Origin: Nannocystaceae bacterium
Lineage (GTDB): Bacteria; Myxococcota_A; Polyangia; Nannocystales; Nannocystaceae
Length of the DNA: 50,998 nt
Assembly: GCA_019694555.1 (NCBI GenBank)
Contig: JAIBBS010000044.1
Location: forward strand, 1 to 50,998
Reading direction: 5' to 3'
The stretch's first letter is position 1, and each line of letters starts with the position of its first letter. The notes under the pieces were generated by a model. That model saw only the letters and a program-made list of their open reading frames with translations, had not been told where the DNA came from and did not search any database. Below, piece by piece: positions 1 to 10,836 of this stretch. A program made the translations under genes and the position numbers.

Positions 1-172
1 GCGAGGATCGATCGGCGGATGTGCCGGGGCATTCGCGGACCCACGTTCCGCGACGCCGGCAGCGGTTTAACCCGACCCGCCGGTGCAATCGCACCGCGCC
101 GGTGATCCGCAGCGCGGCGGCCGACTCTGCCGTGGGTGAGCGCGGGCTGCCGCGCGAAGGACCCACACCGTC

Positions 173-601
173 ATGACCATCGTCACCAAGCTCGTGTTCG
201 CATCGCTTCTGGCCCTGTTCGGCGCCGCGTCGGACGACACCGCCGTGCCCGCCGTGCTCGCGGACGGAGCGGACGCCGTGCCGGCCTCCATCACCGGCAA
301 CTGCAAGACCGTCGAGCTGGAGTTCCAGAACGACAGCACCGGCCGCATCGACATCCCGCAGTCGGGTCATCGCATGCGCAACAAGGGCAGCGTCGAGGGC
401 TGGAACAAGCTCACCCTGGGCGCCTCGAAGAACGGGATCAAGGCCGGCGAGAGCTGGTCGAACGTGCTGACGCTGTCGATCAAGTGTGTCGAGGACGCGG
501 AGTTCGAGATCCACTGGTCCGACGGGGCCGGTGGCGATCACGTCAAGACGTTCACGTCCGTCGACATCACCGACAAGAAGGCGACGTTCAGCCTCAAGTG
601 A
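173..601 (+). CDS. small secreted protein of unknown function
   Basis: 142 aa. The N-terminus (Met-Thr-Ile-Val-Thr-Lys, then a hydrophobic stretch LVFASLLALFGAA) looks like a Sec signal peptide, so the mature protein of about 110 residues is probably periplasmic or exported. The mature part has two cysteines (G-N-C-K and I-K-C-V) that could form a disulfide, and alternating polar/hydrophobic residues that suggest a small beta-sandwich. The ATG at 173 is chosen because it puts the signal peptide at the very start; an AAGGA lies about 14 bases upstream. No family is recognised. It stands alone ahead of the PerR-like regulator gene. Confidence 0.6.
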   Translation: MTIVTKLVFASLLALFGAASDDTAVPAVLADGADAVPASITGNCKTVELEFQNDSTGRIDIPQSGHRMRNKGSVEGWNKLTLGASKNGIKAGESWSNVLTLSIKCVEDAEFEIHWSDGAGGDHVKTFTSVDITDKKATFSLK

Positions 602-698
602 CGCGGAGCGACATCGCACGCGGGTGCAGCGCCCCGTCGCGCGGCGCCGTGCAGCACCCTTGCGCGGCGCGCCGTCCCAGGCCAACCTCGATCTCGAG

Positions 699-1121
699 AT
701 GGTCGCGCGCGCCCAGCCCGTGATCGAGCGCCTGCGTGCCGCGGGGATCCAGCCCTCCGCGCAGCGCGTCGCGGTCGCGAGCTACGTGCTCGCCACCGAC
801 GAGCACCCGTCGGCCGAGCGGGTGTGGACGGTGGTGAAGCGCACGTTGCCGGTGATCTCGCGGGCGACCGTCTACAACACGCTCAACCTGCTGGTGCGCC
901 ACGGGCTGCTGCACGAGCTGGTGCTGGCGCCGGGGCGCACCGTGTTCGACCCCAAGCTCGAGCGGCACCACCACTTCGTCGACGACGACACCGGCCGCAT
1001 CATCGACGTGCCGTGGGACGCGATCGCGGTGGGCGAGCCGCGCGGACTGCCGGGGCTCGCGGTGCGCGAGTACCAGGTCGTGATGCGCGGTCGCCAGCGG
1101 ACGGCTCGCGCGCGTCGCTGA
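699..1121 (+). CDS. Fur/PerR-family peroxide- or metal-responsive repressor
   Basis: 140 aa, normal Fur-family length. Residues 51-70 (P-V-I-S-R-A-T-V-Y-N-T-L-N-L-L) are the family DNA-recognition helix. The regulatory metal site is intact and its spacing matches Bacillus PerR with an offset of one: H36, D84, H90, H92 and D103 correspond to PerR H37, D85, H91, H93 and D104. An Asp at the D85 position is the PerR-like rather than Fur-like choice. The protein has no cysteine, so the usual Cys4 structural zinc site is absent. It lies just upstream of a peroxiredoxin gene on the same strand with a 21-base palindrome between them, which suggests it represses that gene. The frame is open further upstream; the ATG at 699 is chosen because homology begins there. 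Confidence 0.85.
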   Translation: MVARAQPVIERLRAAGIQPSAQRVAVASYVLATDEHPSAERVWTVVKRTLPVISRATVYNTLNLLVRHGLLHELVLAPGRTVFDPKLERHHHFVDDDTGRIIDVPWDAIAVGEPRGLPGLAVREYQVVMRGRQRTARARR

Positions 1122-1170
1122 GCCGCGCCATGCGCGGGTGTGGAGCCGCACGCAATTCGGTCGGCTTCGA

Positions 1171-1191
1171 GATCTAGACACTGTCTAAATC
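1171..1191. promoter_or_regulatory. palindromic operator, probable Fur/PerR box
   Basis: The core TAGACA-C-TGTCTA (1175-1187) is a perfect 13-base inverted repeat. Extending outwards, nine of ten base pairs match over 21 bases (flanks GAT and ATC). It is 30 bases ahead of the peroxiredoxin start and 50 bases after the regulator gene. Size and symmetry fit a Fur-family dimer site, though the bases differ from the AT-rich Bacillus Per box. CTAAAT at 1185-1190 could be a -10 element that bound repressor would cover. Confidence 0.7.
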
Positions 1192-1221
1192 GAGCCTAAG
1201 CTCGGCGTCACCGAGGACCCC

Positions 1222-1758
1222 ATGCTCACCATTGGCGACGCCCTGCCCGAGTTCCGCCTCCAGGCCGTGGTCGACCGCACGCCCGGTCGCGAGTTCACGA
1301 CCCTGTCCAACGCCGATCTGCGCGAGCGCTGGCTCGTGCTGTTCTTCTGGCCCATGGACTTCACCTTCGTGTGCCCCACGGAGATCGCGGAGTTCGGTCG
1401 CCGCAACGCCGACTTCGCCAAGCGCGGCGCGACGGTGCTCGGCGCGTCGACCGACACGCACTACGTGCACCTGGCGTGGCGCGAACACCACCCCGAGCTG
1501 CGCGACCTGCCGCTGCCGATGCTGGCGGACACCAAGCGCGAGCTCTCGACCGCACTGGGCATCTTGCACCGCGAGGACGGCGTGCCGCTGCGCGCGACCT
1601 TCATCGTGGATCCGGGCGGCATCATCCGCCACGTCTCGGTCAACGACCTCTCGGTGGGGCGCAACGTCGACGAGACCCTGCGCATCCTCGACGCGCTGCA
1701 GACCGGCGAGTTGACGCCGTGCGGTTGGCGGCCCGGCGACAAGACGCTCTCGGGTTGA
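1222..1758 (+). CDS. 2-Cys peroxiredoxin (AhpC/TSA family)
   Basis: 178 aa, cytoplasmic. It would reduce hydrogen peroxide and organic peroxides using a peroxidatic cysteine. The active site P-M-D-F-T-F-V-C-P-T-E has C51 as peroxidatic Cys with T48 and P44 in the usual places. The C-terminal resolving cysteine is C167 in T-P-C-G-W-R-P-G-D, typical of the AhpC/Prx1 group. GAGGA sits about 8 bases before the ATG. No partner reductase (AhpF, AhpD or thioredoxin) is adjacent, so the electron donor is unknown. The palindrome at 1171-1191 and the neighbouring PerR-like gene imply induction by peroxide. Confidence 0.93.
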   Translation: MLTIGDALPEFRLQAVVDRTPGREFTTLSNADLRERWLVLFFWPMDFTFVCPTEIAEFGRRNADFAKRGATVLGASTDTHYVHLAWREHHPELRDLPLPMLADTKRELSTALGILHREDGVPLRATFIVDPGGIIRHVSVNDLSVGRNVDETLRILDALQTGELTPCGWRPGDKTLSG

Positions 1759-1840
1759 CGCCCCACGGTGCGGCCGCGACCAGGGCCGCGTCACCAGCCC
1801 CGGCGCGAACCAGCGATTGCAGCGCGGGCGTCGGCGAACG

Positions 1841-4762
<2,922 letters not shown>

Positions 4763-4818
4763 TTTCGGCGCGCGCGGGCTGTCGCGCACGGTGGCGATCG
4801 GCGATGCTGGTGCCCGCC

Positions 4819-5772
4819 ATGGGACACGTCGAAGACGGCAAGTGGGTGCGCGGCGAGGGCTTCCCGACCGATCGCAAGGGTGGGTACGCGCGGCCCGAGA
4901 GCAAGTTCCGCTGCAGCAGCGACGTCCCCGCCGACGCGGTCGTGGCGGGTCGCTTCCACCTGTACGCCGCCTACGCGTGCCCGTGGGCCCACCGCACCCT
5001 CATCGCGCGCGCGCTGGGCGGACTGCAGTCGGCGATGTCGGTCTCGATCGTGAACCCGTTCATGGGCGAGGACGGTTGGGACTTCTCACCCGCCGACGGC
5101 GTCGTCGCCGATCCGATCCACGGCGCCGCGCATCTGTGGGAGGTCTACGTCGCAGCACAGCCGGACTACACCGGTCGCGTGACCGTGCCGGTGCTGTGGG
5201 ACCGCGAGCGCGGCACCATCGTGTGCAACGAGTCGCGCGAGATCCTGCGCATGTTCACGACCGTGTTCGCACCGCTGGGCACGCCGACGGTGCGGCTGTG
5301 CCCGCCCGAGCTGCAGCCGCAGATCGACGCGACCATCGACCGCAACTACCGCCCCATCAACAACGGGGTCTACCGCGCCGGCTTCGCGCGCACCCAGGCC
5401 GCCTACGACGAGGCTGTGCACGAGCTGTTCGCAGCACTCGACGCGTGGGAGCCGGTGCTGGCGCGGCAACGCTTCACCTGCGGCAACCAGCTGACCGAGG
5501 CCGACATCTGCCTGTTCACCACGTTGCTGCGCTTCGACGCCGTCTATCACGGTCACTTCAAGTGCAACCTGCGGCGGCTCGCGGACTACCCCAACCTCTG
5601 GGGCTTCGTGCGCGACGTGTACCAGACGCCGGGCGTGGCCGAGACCGTGCGCATGGACCACATCAAGGAGCACTACTACCGCAGCCACGCGCACATCAAC
5701 CCCACGCGCATCGTGCCCGCGGGTCCGCTGCTCGATCTCGACGCACCGCACGGTCGCGAGCGGCTGGGTTGA
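4819..5772 (+). CDS. S-glutathionyl-hydroquinone reductase (Xi-class GST)
   Basis: 317 aa, close to the usual length of the ECM4/YqjG/PcpF family. These enzymes remove glutathione from glutathionyl-hydroquinones using a cysteine. The diagnostic Y-A-C-P-W-A-H-R-T is at 52-60 with catalytic C54. The fold continues with P-V-L-W-D, N-E-S-R-E-I-L-R and an all-alpha half containing N-x-x-Y-R-P-I-N-N-G-V-Y and L-T-E-A-D-I-C-L-F-T-T-L-L-R-F-D. The start M-G-H-V-E-D-G-K-W resembles family N-termini, so ATG 4819 is favoured over ATG 4804. It lies 56 bases after the kinase gene on the same strand, but nothing links them functionally. Confidence 0.92.
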   Translation: MGHVEDGKWVRGEGFPTDRKGGYARPESKFRCSSDVPADAVVAGRFHLYAAYACPWAHRTLIARALGGLQSAMSVSIVNPFMGEDGWDFSPADGVVADPIHGAAHLWEVYVAAQPDYTGRVTVPVLWDRERGTIVCNESREILRMFTTVFAPLGTPTVRLCPPELQPQIDATIDRNYRPINNGVYRAGFARTQAAYDEAVHELFAALDAWEPVLARQRFTCGNQLTEADICLFTTLLRFDAVYHGHFKCNLRRLADYPNLWGFVRDVYQTPGVAETVRMDHIKEHYYRSHAHINPTRIVPAGPLLDLDAPHGRERLG

Positions 5773-5787
5773 GTCGGCGGCGCGCCG

Positions 5788-6525
5788 TCACTTGCGCTTG
5801 CGCGGTGGCGCGCTGACCTTGCGCAGCGGCGTGCTGTACTTGTAGACGTAGTGCTCGCGATCGCCGTGGGGCGGTCGGTGGTGCACTGCCATCACGGTCC
5901 AGACGTCGTCGTACTCCACGCCTTCCATGTCGAAGTCGTGCGAGATGATGCGCGCGCCCGGTCGCAGCTTCTCGAGCTGTGGGATCAACTTCACGTTGAT
6001 CGACGGCAGCAGGTACAACGTCACGACCGTGGCCTCGGAGAGATCGACGTCGAAGATGTTGCGCCGCGCGACCGTCACGCGGTCGCCGACGCCGGCCTTC
6101 TCGATGTTCGCGCGCGCCTCCGCGATGCGCTCGGGGTCGAGGTCGTAGCCGCGGGCCTTCGCGCCGCGCTTGGCCGCCGCGACCAGCAGACGCCCGTCAC
6201 CGCAGCCGAGATCGATGAGCAGATCGTCGGGCCCCACCGCCGCGGCCTCGAGCATTTTCTCGACCACGACCTCGGGCGTGGGCACGTACTCGATGTCGAG
6301 CGACCACGGCTCGTCGGGGCCGACCTCGGGTTCGGGCGCGGGCGCGGTGGGCATGGCAGCGGGCTTTGGTTTGGCGGCGGGCGCAGCAGCGGCCGGGGGT
6401 GTCGCCGCCGGCGTCGTCGCGGCCTGGGCGGTCGCGGGCGCGGGCGCGGTGTCGGCGGTCGCGGGCTGGCGACAGCCCGCGGCAACCACCGCGGTCACGA
6501 ACAGGGATCGACGCAGCGCCGGCAC
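5788..6525 (-). CDS. lipoprotein class I SAM-dependent methyltransferase
   Basis: 245 aa. The first 18 residues form a lipoprotein signal ending in the lipobox A-A-G-C (C18). A low-complexity Ala/Pro/Thr linker runs to about residue 70. The catalytic domain starts with V-P-T-P-E-V-V-V-E-K-M-L and has the SAM motif L-I-D-L-G-C-G-D-G-R (103-112), an acidic residue after strand 2 (Y-D-L-D, 127-130) and a later S-H-D-F. Similar V-P-T-P methyltransferases occur in Myxococcota; the substrate is unknown. A lipidated methyltransferase is odd because SAM is cytoplasmic; see findings. It converges with the hydroquinone reductase gene, 15 bases apart. Confidence 0.85.
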   Translation of the reverse strand: MPALRRSLFVTAVVAAGCRQPATADTAPAPATAQAATTPAATPPAAAAPAAKPKPAAMPTAPAPEPEVGPDEPWSLDIEYVPTPEVVVEKMLEAAAVGPDDLLIDLGCGDGRLLVAAAKRGAKARGYDLDPERIAEARANIEKAGVGDRVTVARRNIFDVDLSEATVVTLYLLPSINVKLIPQLEKLRPGARIISHDFDMEGVEYDDVWTVMAVHHRPPHGDREHYVYKYSTPLRKVSAPPRKRK

Positions 6526-6611
6526 TGCCGCAGCGTACGTCGCGGTGCGCCGCGCGGCAATCGTCGCAGCGCGCTCGCGTGCGCGCCCCGATCGCCTCGC
6601 CCGCGCGACGC

Positions 6612-7676
6612 TCAGGGGCGGCAGCAGACCGTCACCGGATCGACGCCGACCACGTCGCCGCTGATCTCACCGCCGCCGGCGTTGGCGTTGCACGAGCCCT
6701 GCGCCGTGATCGCGGCGGAGAACAGCGTGACCGAGTCGCCGTCGGAGCTGTTGAGCTGGAAGCACGGGTCGGTGCTCGCAAGCGTGATGTCGAAGAAGCC
6801 GACGCTGCAGATCTCGAGCGACAGCTCGCAGGCCTGGCCGCTGGGCGTGCAGTCGCAGTCACCGCACACGCGCGAGTCGAGCAGATCGGAGAAGTAGCTG
6901 GTGCCGTCGTCGAAGCCGGCGGGGCAGGCCTGGTCACCCTCGCGCCACACGCACACCGGTGCGACGTCGGGGTAGCACGTGCCGCCATCGCAGGCATCGC
7001 CCGCGGTCGCACCGCCACACGCCGACGCGGTCGTGCGCCACGACGGTGTCGCGGGCGTGTCGACGAACGACTCGTTGCACGACGCCTCGACCACCGCCGA
7101 GATGCACTCGTCCTGAGACGGCGGTTCGTCGCAGCTGCCGACGGGATCGAAGGCCTGGTCGAGGTTCTCGGCCCACAGCTGGCAGCCGACCATGCCGATG
7201 TTGCACGAGCAGCTGCACTGCGGCACGCCGGGCACGAGGCCCTGGAACAGCGCGTGATCGAGCGACGGGAACGCGCCGCTGCAGCTGCCGTCACCGACCA
7301 CGATCGGACCGTTCCATCCCTCGGGCACGTCGGGCACGCACAGCTGGCCGCTGGCGCAGCCATCACCGGCGGTCGCGTCGGTGTTCGTCGTCTGCGTGGC
7401 GGTCGGGTCGGTGCCCTGCGTGCCGCTGGCGTCGTCGCTGGTGTTGCTCGCCGATGTCGCCGAGCCGGCGGTCGCGCTCGCGCTGCCGCTGGCCGACGCG
7501 CTGCCGCTGGCCGATGCGCTGCCGCTGGCCGACGCGCTGCCCGAGGCCGAGTCCGTCGCGGTGCCGTCGGTGCCGCTGCCCGAGTCCTCGGCGCCACCGG
7601 GCGGATGGCTGGGGTCGAAGCACCCGGTCAGCGCGAGTGCGGTCATCACGAAGCAGGGGCCGAGTCGGTGTCGCAC
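6612..7676 (-). CDS. Cys-rich lipoprotein with Ser-Ala-Gly repeat linker
   Basis: 354 aa from GTG at 7676, chosen because it yields a short basic lipoprotein signal, M-R-H-R-L..L-T-G-C, with C19 as the lipidation site; the open frame extends further upstream. Residues 30-100 are a disordered linker rich in Ser, Ala, Gly, Asp and Thr with repeated S-A-S-G units. The C-terminal two thirds is rich in spaced cysteines (about 18) and aromatic residues, so a disulfide-stabilised surface or periplasmic domain is likely. No named family is recognised. This linker style is common in Nannocystaceae lipoproteins. Confidence 0.75.
   Translation of the reverse strand: MRHRLGPCFVMTALALTGCFDPSHPPGGAEDSGSGTDGTATDSASGSASASGSASASGSASASGSASATAGSATSASNTSDDASGTQGTDPTATQTTNTDATAGDGCASGQLCVPDVPEGWNGPIVVGDGSCSGAFPSLDHALFQGLVPGVPQCSCSCNIGMVGCQLWAENLDQAFDPVGSCDEPPSQDECISAVVEASCNESFVDTPATPSWRTTASACGGATAGDACDGGTCYPDVAPVCVWREGDQACPAGFDDGTSYFSDLLDSRVCGDCDCTPSGQACELSLEICSVGFFDITLASTDPCFQLNSSDGDSVTLFSAAITAQGSCNANAGGGEISGDVVGVDPVTVCCRP
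7481..7534. repeat. 18-bp tandem repeat (three copies) inside a lipoprotein gene
   Basis: The unit CGCTGCCGCTGGCCGACG occurs at 7481-7498, 7499-7516 (one base changed) and 7517-7534, followed by a degenerate fourth copy. It encodes the Ser-Ala-Ser-Gly linker of the lipoprotein on the minus strand. An 18-base unit keeps the reading frame if copy number varies. Confidence 0.8.
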
Positions 7677-7722
7677 GCGATCTCGGTTGTACGTCACCGG
7701 GGCGGTCAGCGTCGAGCCGCGC

Positions 7723-8481
7723 TCACGGTGCCGGCGGCAACGGCGGCGTCGGCACCGCCGTCGCGAGCTCGGCACAGGTGCGCTCGAGCGCGTCCGCGAG
7801 GCCGCGCAGCTCGGTGCGCCGCGCTGCGACGACGGTGCGGTGGATCGTCCGCGCGAGCAGGTACGCGGCCACGATCCACAATGGCAGCAGCAGCGGGATC
7901 AGCCACGGGGCCCGCAGCGCTGCGATGCACACCGGCAGGATCCAGCCCAGACCCGCGGCCGACAGCCCGCCGACCAGGCCGCCGTAGAGTCCACCCGCGA
8001 GCGCGCCCGCGCGCTCCTCGACGCGCACGATGGTGTGACCACGCCGCGTCGACACGATGATGCGCACGTCACGGCCACCACCGTGCAGTCGATGGGAGGT
8101 CCACACCAGCTCCTTGCCGAGCTGTTGCACGCCGCCGTCGAGCTTCACGTGGCGGCGGATCTCCGCGACGACGTCCTCCCACGCGGCGGCGTCGAGCTGG
8201 CCCTCGATGCGGCGCTCGTCGACCCACGCGGTCGGGCCGAACAGGCCCTGCGCACCGCCGCCGACCGGCGCAGGGGTCGTGATCGCCGCGGGCGGGCGTG
8301 CGCGGATCTCCGCGGCCGCGCGCCGCACCAGCGCGACGTCGATGCCGGCCTCGCCCGCGACGCTCTCGAGCTCCGCGAGCGTCATCGAGCGACCCGCGGC
8401 TTGCGCCTCGGCGGCGCGCGCGAGGATGAGACCGACCTCGTCCTCGTTGAACCGTTCGCCCTCGTCGCGTCGATCGCTCAT
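7723..8481 (-). CDS. membrane protein with C-terminal hydrophobic segments
   Basis: 252 aa from ATG 8481. The N-terminal half is soluble and mixed alpha/beta, beginning M-S-D-R-R-D-E-G-E-R-F with an acidic helix resembling the short N-terminal domain of some bacterial membrane-anchored stress proteins. Residues about 155-215 hold a Gly/Ala-rich stretch and two hydrophobic segments (around G-W-I-L-P-V-C-I-A-A-L and L-I-P-L-L-L-P-L-W-I-V-A-A-Y-L-L). A basic helical tail ends in Pro-rich residues. No specific family is recognised. It lies upstream of the Cys-rich lipoprotein gene on the same strand, 46 bases apart, and could be co-transcribed with it. Confidence 0.7.
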   Translation of the reverse strand: MSDRRDEGERFNEDEVGLILARAAEAQAAGRSMTLAELESVAGEAGIDVALVRRAAAEIRARPPAAITTPAPVGGGAQGLFGPTAWVDERRIEGQLDAAAWEDVVAEIRRHVKLDGGVQQLGKELVWTSHRLHGGGRDVRIIVSTRRGHTIVRVEERAGALAGGLYGGLVGGLSAAGLGWILPVCIAALRAPWLIPLLLPLWIVAAYLLARTIHRTVVAARRTELRGLADALERTCAELATAVPTPPLPPAP

Positions 8482-8572
8482 CGGCGGCGCGAGCCTAGCA
8501 GCGACCGGGTGCGAGCACGCGTGCCGCGGCGAGCCCCCGCGGGCGGCCCTCGGACGGCGCCGCGCACGGGGG

Positions 8573-8601
8573 TTGTCACGCGACGGGGCGGCGGCTAAGA
8601 A
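8573..8601 (+). promoter_or_regulatory. possible sigma70-type promoter for the nuclease/MopE operon
   Basis: TTGTCA (8573-8578, five of six bases of the -35 consensus) is separated by exactly 17 bases from TAAGAA (8596-8601, a weak -10). Transcription would start near 8608, about 25 bases before the ATG at 8633, with a GGGGGAG ribosome-binding site between. Confidence 0.45.
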
Positions 8602-8632
8602 GGCGCGCCGGGTCGCCCGGGGGAGCGCGCCA

Positions 8633-9625
8633 ATGTCCGTCGAATGTCCGTCCAGGCCCGCGACGCGCACGCGTGCGGTGCTCTCCGCCGCCGCCGCGCT
8701 CGTCGCGACCGTCGCGGTGCTCGCTGCACCGACGGTCGCCGAGTCGGCGCAGGTCCGCACGCGCGCGATCCTCAACGGCGACGCCGTGCCGGTCTCCTTC
8801 AACGACGGCGACAGCTTCCGCGTGCTGGCCGGCACCTACAGCGGCGCGCAGGCGCGACTGGCCGGCTTCAACACGCTCGAGTCGCACGGCCCGGTGCACC
8901 AGTGGGGCACGTGGACCGAAAAAGAGATGTTCGTGCTGGCCAAGATGGCGATGTACCACGGCCGCACGGGCGTGTGGCACTGCACCTCCGACGGCAAGAC
9001 CGACACCTACGGTCGCATGCTGACGTGGTGCCCCGATCTGGCCGAGTCGCTGGTGCGCGCCGGTCTCGCGCACGTGATGAGCGTGGACGACTCGCCGGGC
9101 AAGCCCGAGCTGATCGAGGCCCAGCGCGAGGCCCAGGCCGCGCGGCGCGGGCTGTGGGCCCACGGCGTGCCGCCGTTCGTGCTGACCTCGCTGCACTCGG
9201 TCGAGGAGGACACCACCGGCGAGGGCACGTACAACCGCCTTGTCTCCACCGTCGACGGCCACTCGGTGAAGTGGAAGCACACCGATCGCTACGACGAGTG
9301 CCAGAAGGTCTGCCACATGATCTACGAGGCCGACGACGCCAAGGTCGACGCGCTGACCGAGGAGGTCGCCGCCGACGGCAAGGTCGCGCGCATCGTCGGC
9401 AAGCTCTCGCGCGAGGATCTCCGCCAGGCGGTGCTGGAGTTCGCGAAGTGGCGGCACGTCTCGCGCGCGATCGACAAGGATCGTCGGCTCGAGTTCGAGG
9501 CCTACCTGCAGCAGAAGGTCGACGGCGGCGCGCTGGGCAGCCAGCGCGGTGAGCCGGGCTCGTGCATGGTCCACGTGCCGTTCGAGCGTCGCTACGGCGG
9601 AGGACGGGCCTCGTGTTTGCGCTGA
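8633..9625 (+). CDS. secreted staphylococcal-nuclease-like (SNase/TNase) protein
   Basis: 330 aa. A hydrophobic signal region at about 12-38 precedes an SNase-like beta-barrel: D-G-D-S (58-61), R-L-A-G-F-N-T-L-E (75-83) and T-Y-G-R-M (125-129), then E-S-L-V-R-A-G-L-A and a helix ending E-A-Q-A-A-R-R-G-L-W. R75, E83 and R128 match the catalytic R35, E43 and R87 of Staphylococcus nuclease. The Ca ligand D40 is replaced by N80, so activity or metal use may differ. Residues from about 185 on are an extra C-terminal region with a C-x-x-x-C (C-Q-K-V-C). GGGGGAG lies before the ATG. The 3' end overlaps the next gene by 13 bases, so the two are probably translationally coupled. Confidence 0.85.
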   Translation: MSVECPSRPATRTRAVLSAAAALVATVAVLAAPTVAESAQVRTRAILNGDAVPVSFNDGDSFRVLAGTYSGAQARLAGFNTLESHGPVHQWGTWTEKEMFVLAKMAMYHGRTGVWHCTSDGKTDTYGRMLTWCPDLAESLVRAGLAHVMSVDDSPGKPELIEAQREAQAARRGLWAHGVPPFVLTSLHSVEEDTTGEGTYNRLVSTVDGHSVKWKHTDRYDECQKVCHMIYEADDAKVDALTEEVAADGKVARIVGKLSREDLRQAVLEFAKWRHVSRAIDKDRRLEFEAYLQQKVDGGALGSQRGEPGSCMVHVPFERRYGGGRASCLR

Positions 9626-10836
9626 GCCGCCGCGCGGTGCGGCTCGCGTGTGCAGCGGCGCTGGGCGCCGTGGCGGCGCCGGCCTGCTACGAGGAGCCGC
9701 TGCTGCCGGTGTTCGGTTACGAGGCCGACGACCTGTCGTGCCAGGACGGTCACGACAACGACGCCGACGGCCTGCTCGACTGCGCCGACCCCGATTGCCT
9801 GGTCGAGTCGACGCTGTGCGGCGAGGTCGTGCCCGAGTTCCCCTCCGAGGGACCCGAGGACTCGCCGCTCGTGTGCCACGACTTCGTCGACAACGACGAC
9901 GACGGCCAGTTCGACTGCGGCGATCCGGTCTGCCGCAGCGTGCCCGAGACCTGCTGCCTGCGCGAGAACACCGACGCGGCCTGCAGCGACGGCCTCGACA
10001 ACGAGCAGAACGGCTTCGCCGACTGCGCCGACTTCGGCTGCCGCAACGGCATGTTCGTCACGGTCTGCCGCGAGGACGCGGACGCGACCTGCACCGACGG
10101 CAAGGACAACGACAGCGACGGCAGCCTCGATTGCGACGACGACGGCTGCGCGATGGTGGCGATGTGCCAGGGCCCCGAGGGACCCGAGGACACGCTGGCC
10201 GCGTGCAAGGACGGCAAGGACAACGATCGCAACGGCTACATCGACTGCCAGGACTTCTCGTGCTCGATGGCGGCCGATGCCGCGATCACCATGTACTGCG
10301 CGAGCCTGCCGATGGAGAACACGCTCGACGCGTGCAGCAACGGCAAGGACGACGACGGCAACGGCTACATCGACTGCAAGGACTTCTCCTGCACGATGAG
10401 CGCGGTGCAGGCGGTGCTCGACTACTGCGCGATGCAGCCCATGGAGACCTCGCTGGCGGCGTGCAGCAACGGCAAGGACGACGACGGCAACGGCTTCATC
10501 GATTGCCAGGACTTCTCCTGCACGAAGTCGACCGACCAGATGGTGCTGGCCTACTGCGCGACGGTGCTCGAGGTCACGCCCGAGGCCTGCTCGGACGGCG
10601 CCGACAACGATCACAACGGCTACATCGACTGCGCCGACTACTCGTGCGCGCACAGCGAAGATCCCGACGTGGCCCAGGTGTGCCAGGAGAGCATCGGCAC
10701 CTCTGCGCAGTCGGTCGACATCAAGTGCACCGACGGCGTCGACAACGACGGCGACGGCTTCACCGACTGCGACGACTGGGACTGCAGCCACAACCCGCTT
10801 GGAACGAAATGCCCGACCCCGAGGGTGTGCGAGTGA
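9613..10836 (+). CDS. MopE-type metal-binding-repeat lipoprotein
   Basis: 407 aa from GTG 9613, chosen for a GGAGGA 8 bases upstream and because it gives a signal sequence ending A-P-A-C, a likely lipobox. The rest is nine copies of the putative metal-binding motif C-x-D-G-x-D-N-D-x-D-G-x-x-D-C-x-D-x-x-C, the type described in the copper protein MopE and widespread in Myxococcota surface proteins. Each copy pairs an acidic EF-hand-like loop with flanking cysteines, so Ca or another divalent metal plus disulfides is plausible. It overlaps both neighbours, forming a three-gene operon. The partner at 10833-12458 carries three more copies, suggesting the two act together at the outer membrane. 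Confidence 0.85.
   Translation: MFALSRRAVRLACAAALGAVAAPACYEEPLLPVFGYEADDLSCQDGHDNDADGLLDCADPDCLVESTLCGEVVPEFPSEGPEDSPLVCHDFVDNDDDGQFDCGDPVCRSVPETCCLRENTDAACSDGLDNEQNGFADCADFGCRNGMFVTVCREDADATCTDGKDNDSDGSLDCDDDGCAMVAMCQGPEGPEDTLAACKDGKDNDRNGYIDCQDFSCSMAADAAITMYCASLPMENTLDACSNGKDDDGNGYIDCKDFSCTMSAVQAVLDYCAMQPMETSLAACSNGKDDDGNGFIDCQDFSCTKSTDQMVLAYCATVLEVTPEACSDGADNDHNGYIDCADYSCAHSEDPDVAQVCQESIGTSAQSVDIKCTDGVDNDGDGFTDCDDWDCSHNPLGTKCPTPRVCE
9739..10785 (+). repeat. nine coding repeats of the C-x-D-G-x-D-N-D metal-binding motif
   Basis: Nine copies start with Cys, run through an Asp/Asn-rich loop and end D-C-x-D-x-x-C. Copies 5 to 7 are nearly identical (D-G-N-G-Y/F-I-D-C-x-D-F-S-C), which indicates recent internal duplication; the others are diverged. 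Confidence 0.85.

Noticed and set aside
1..172. Gene tail at the left edge
   Set aside because: Short frames (for example stops near 70 and 103) have no recognisable content; a shared GATCGATCGG near 6 is probably chance.
9739..10785. Possible CRISPR-like repeats
   Set aside because: The repeats are coding, of unequal identity and without spacers; they encode MopE motifs.
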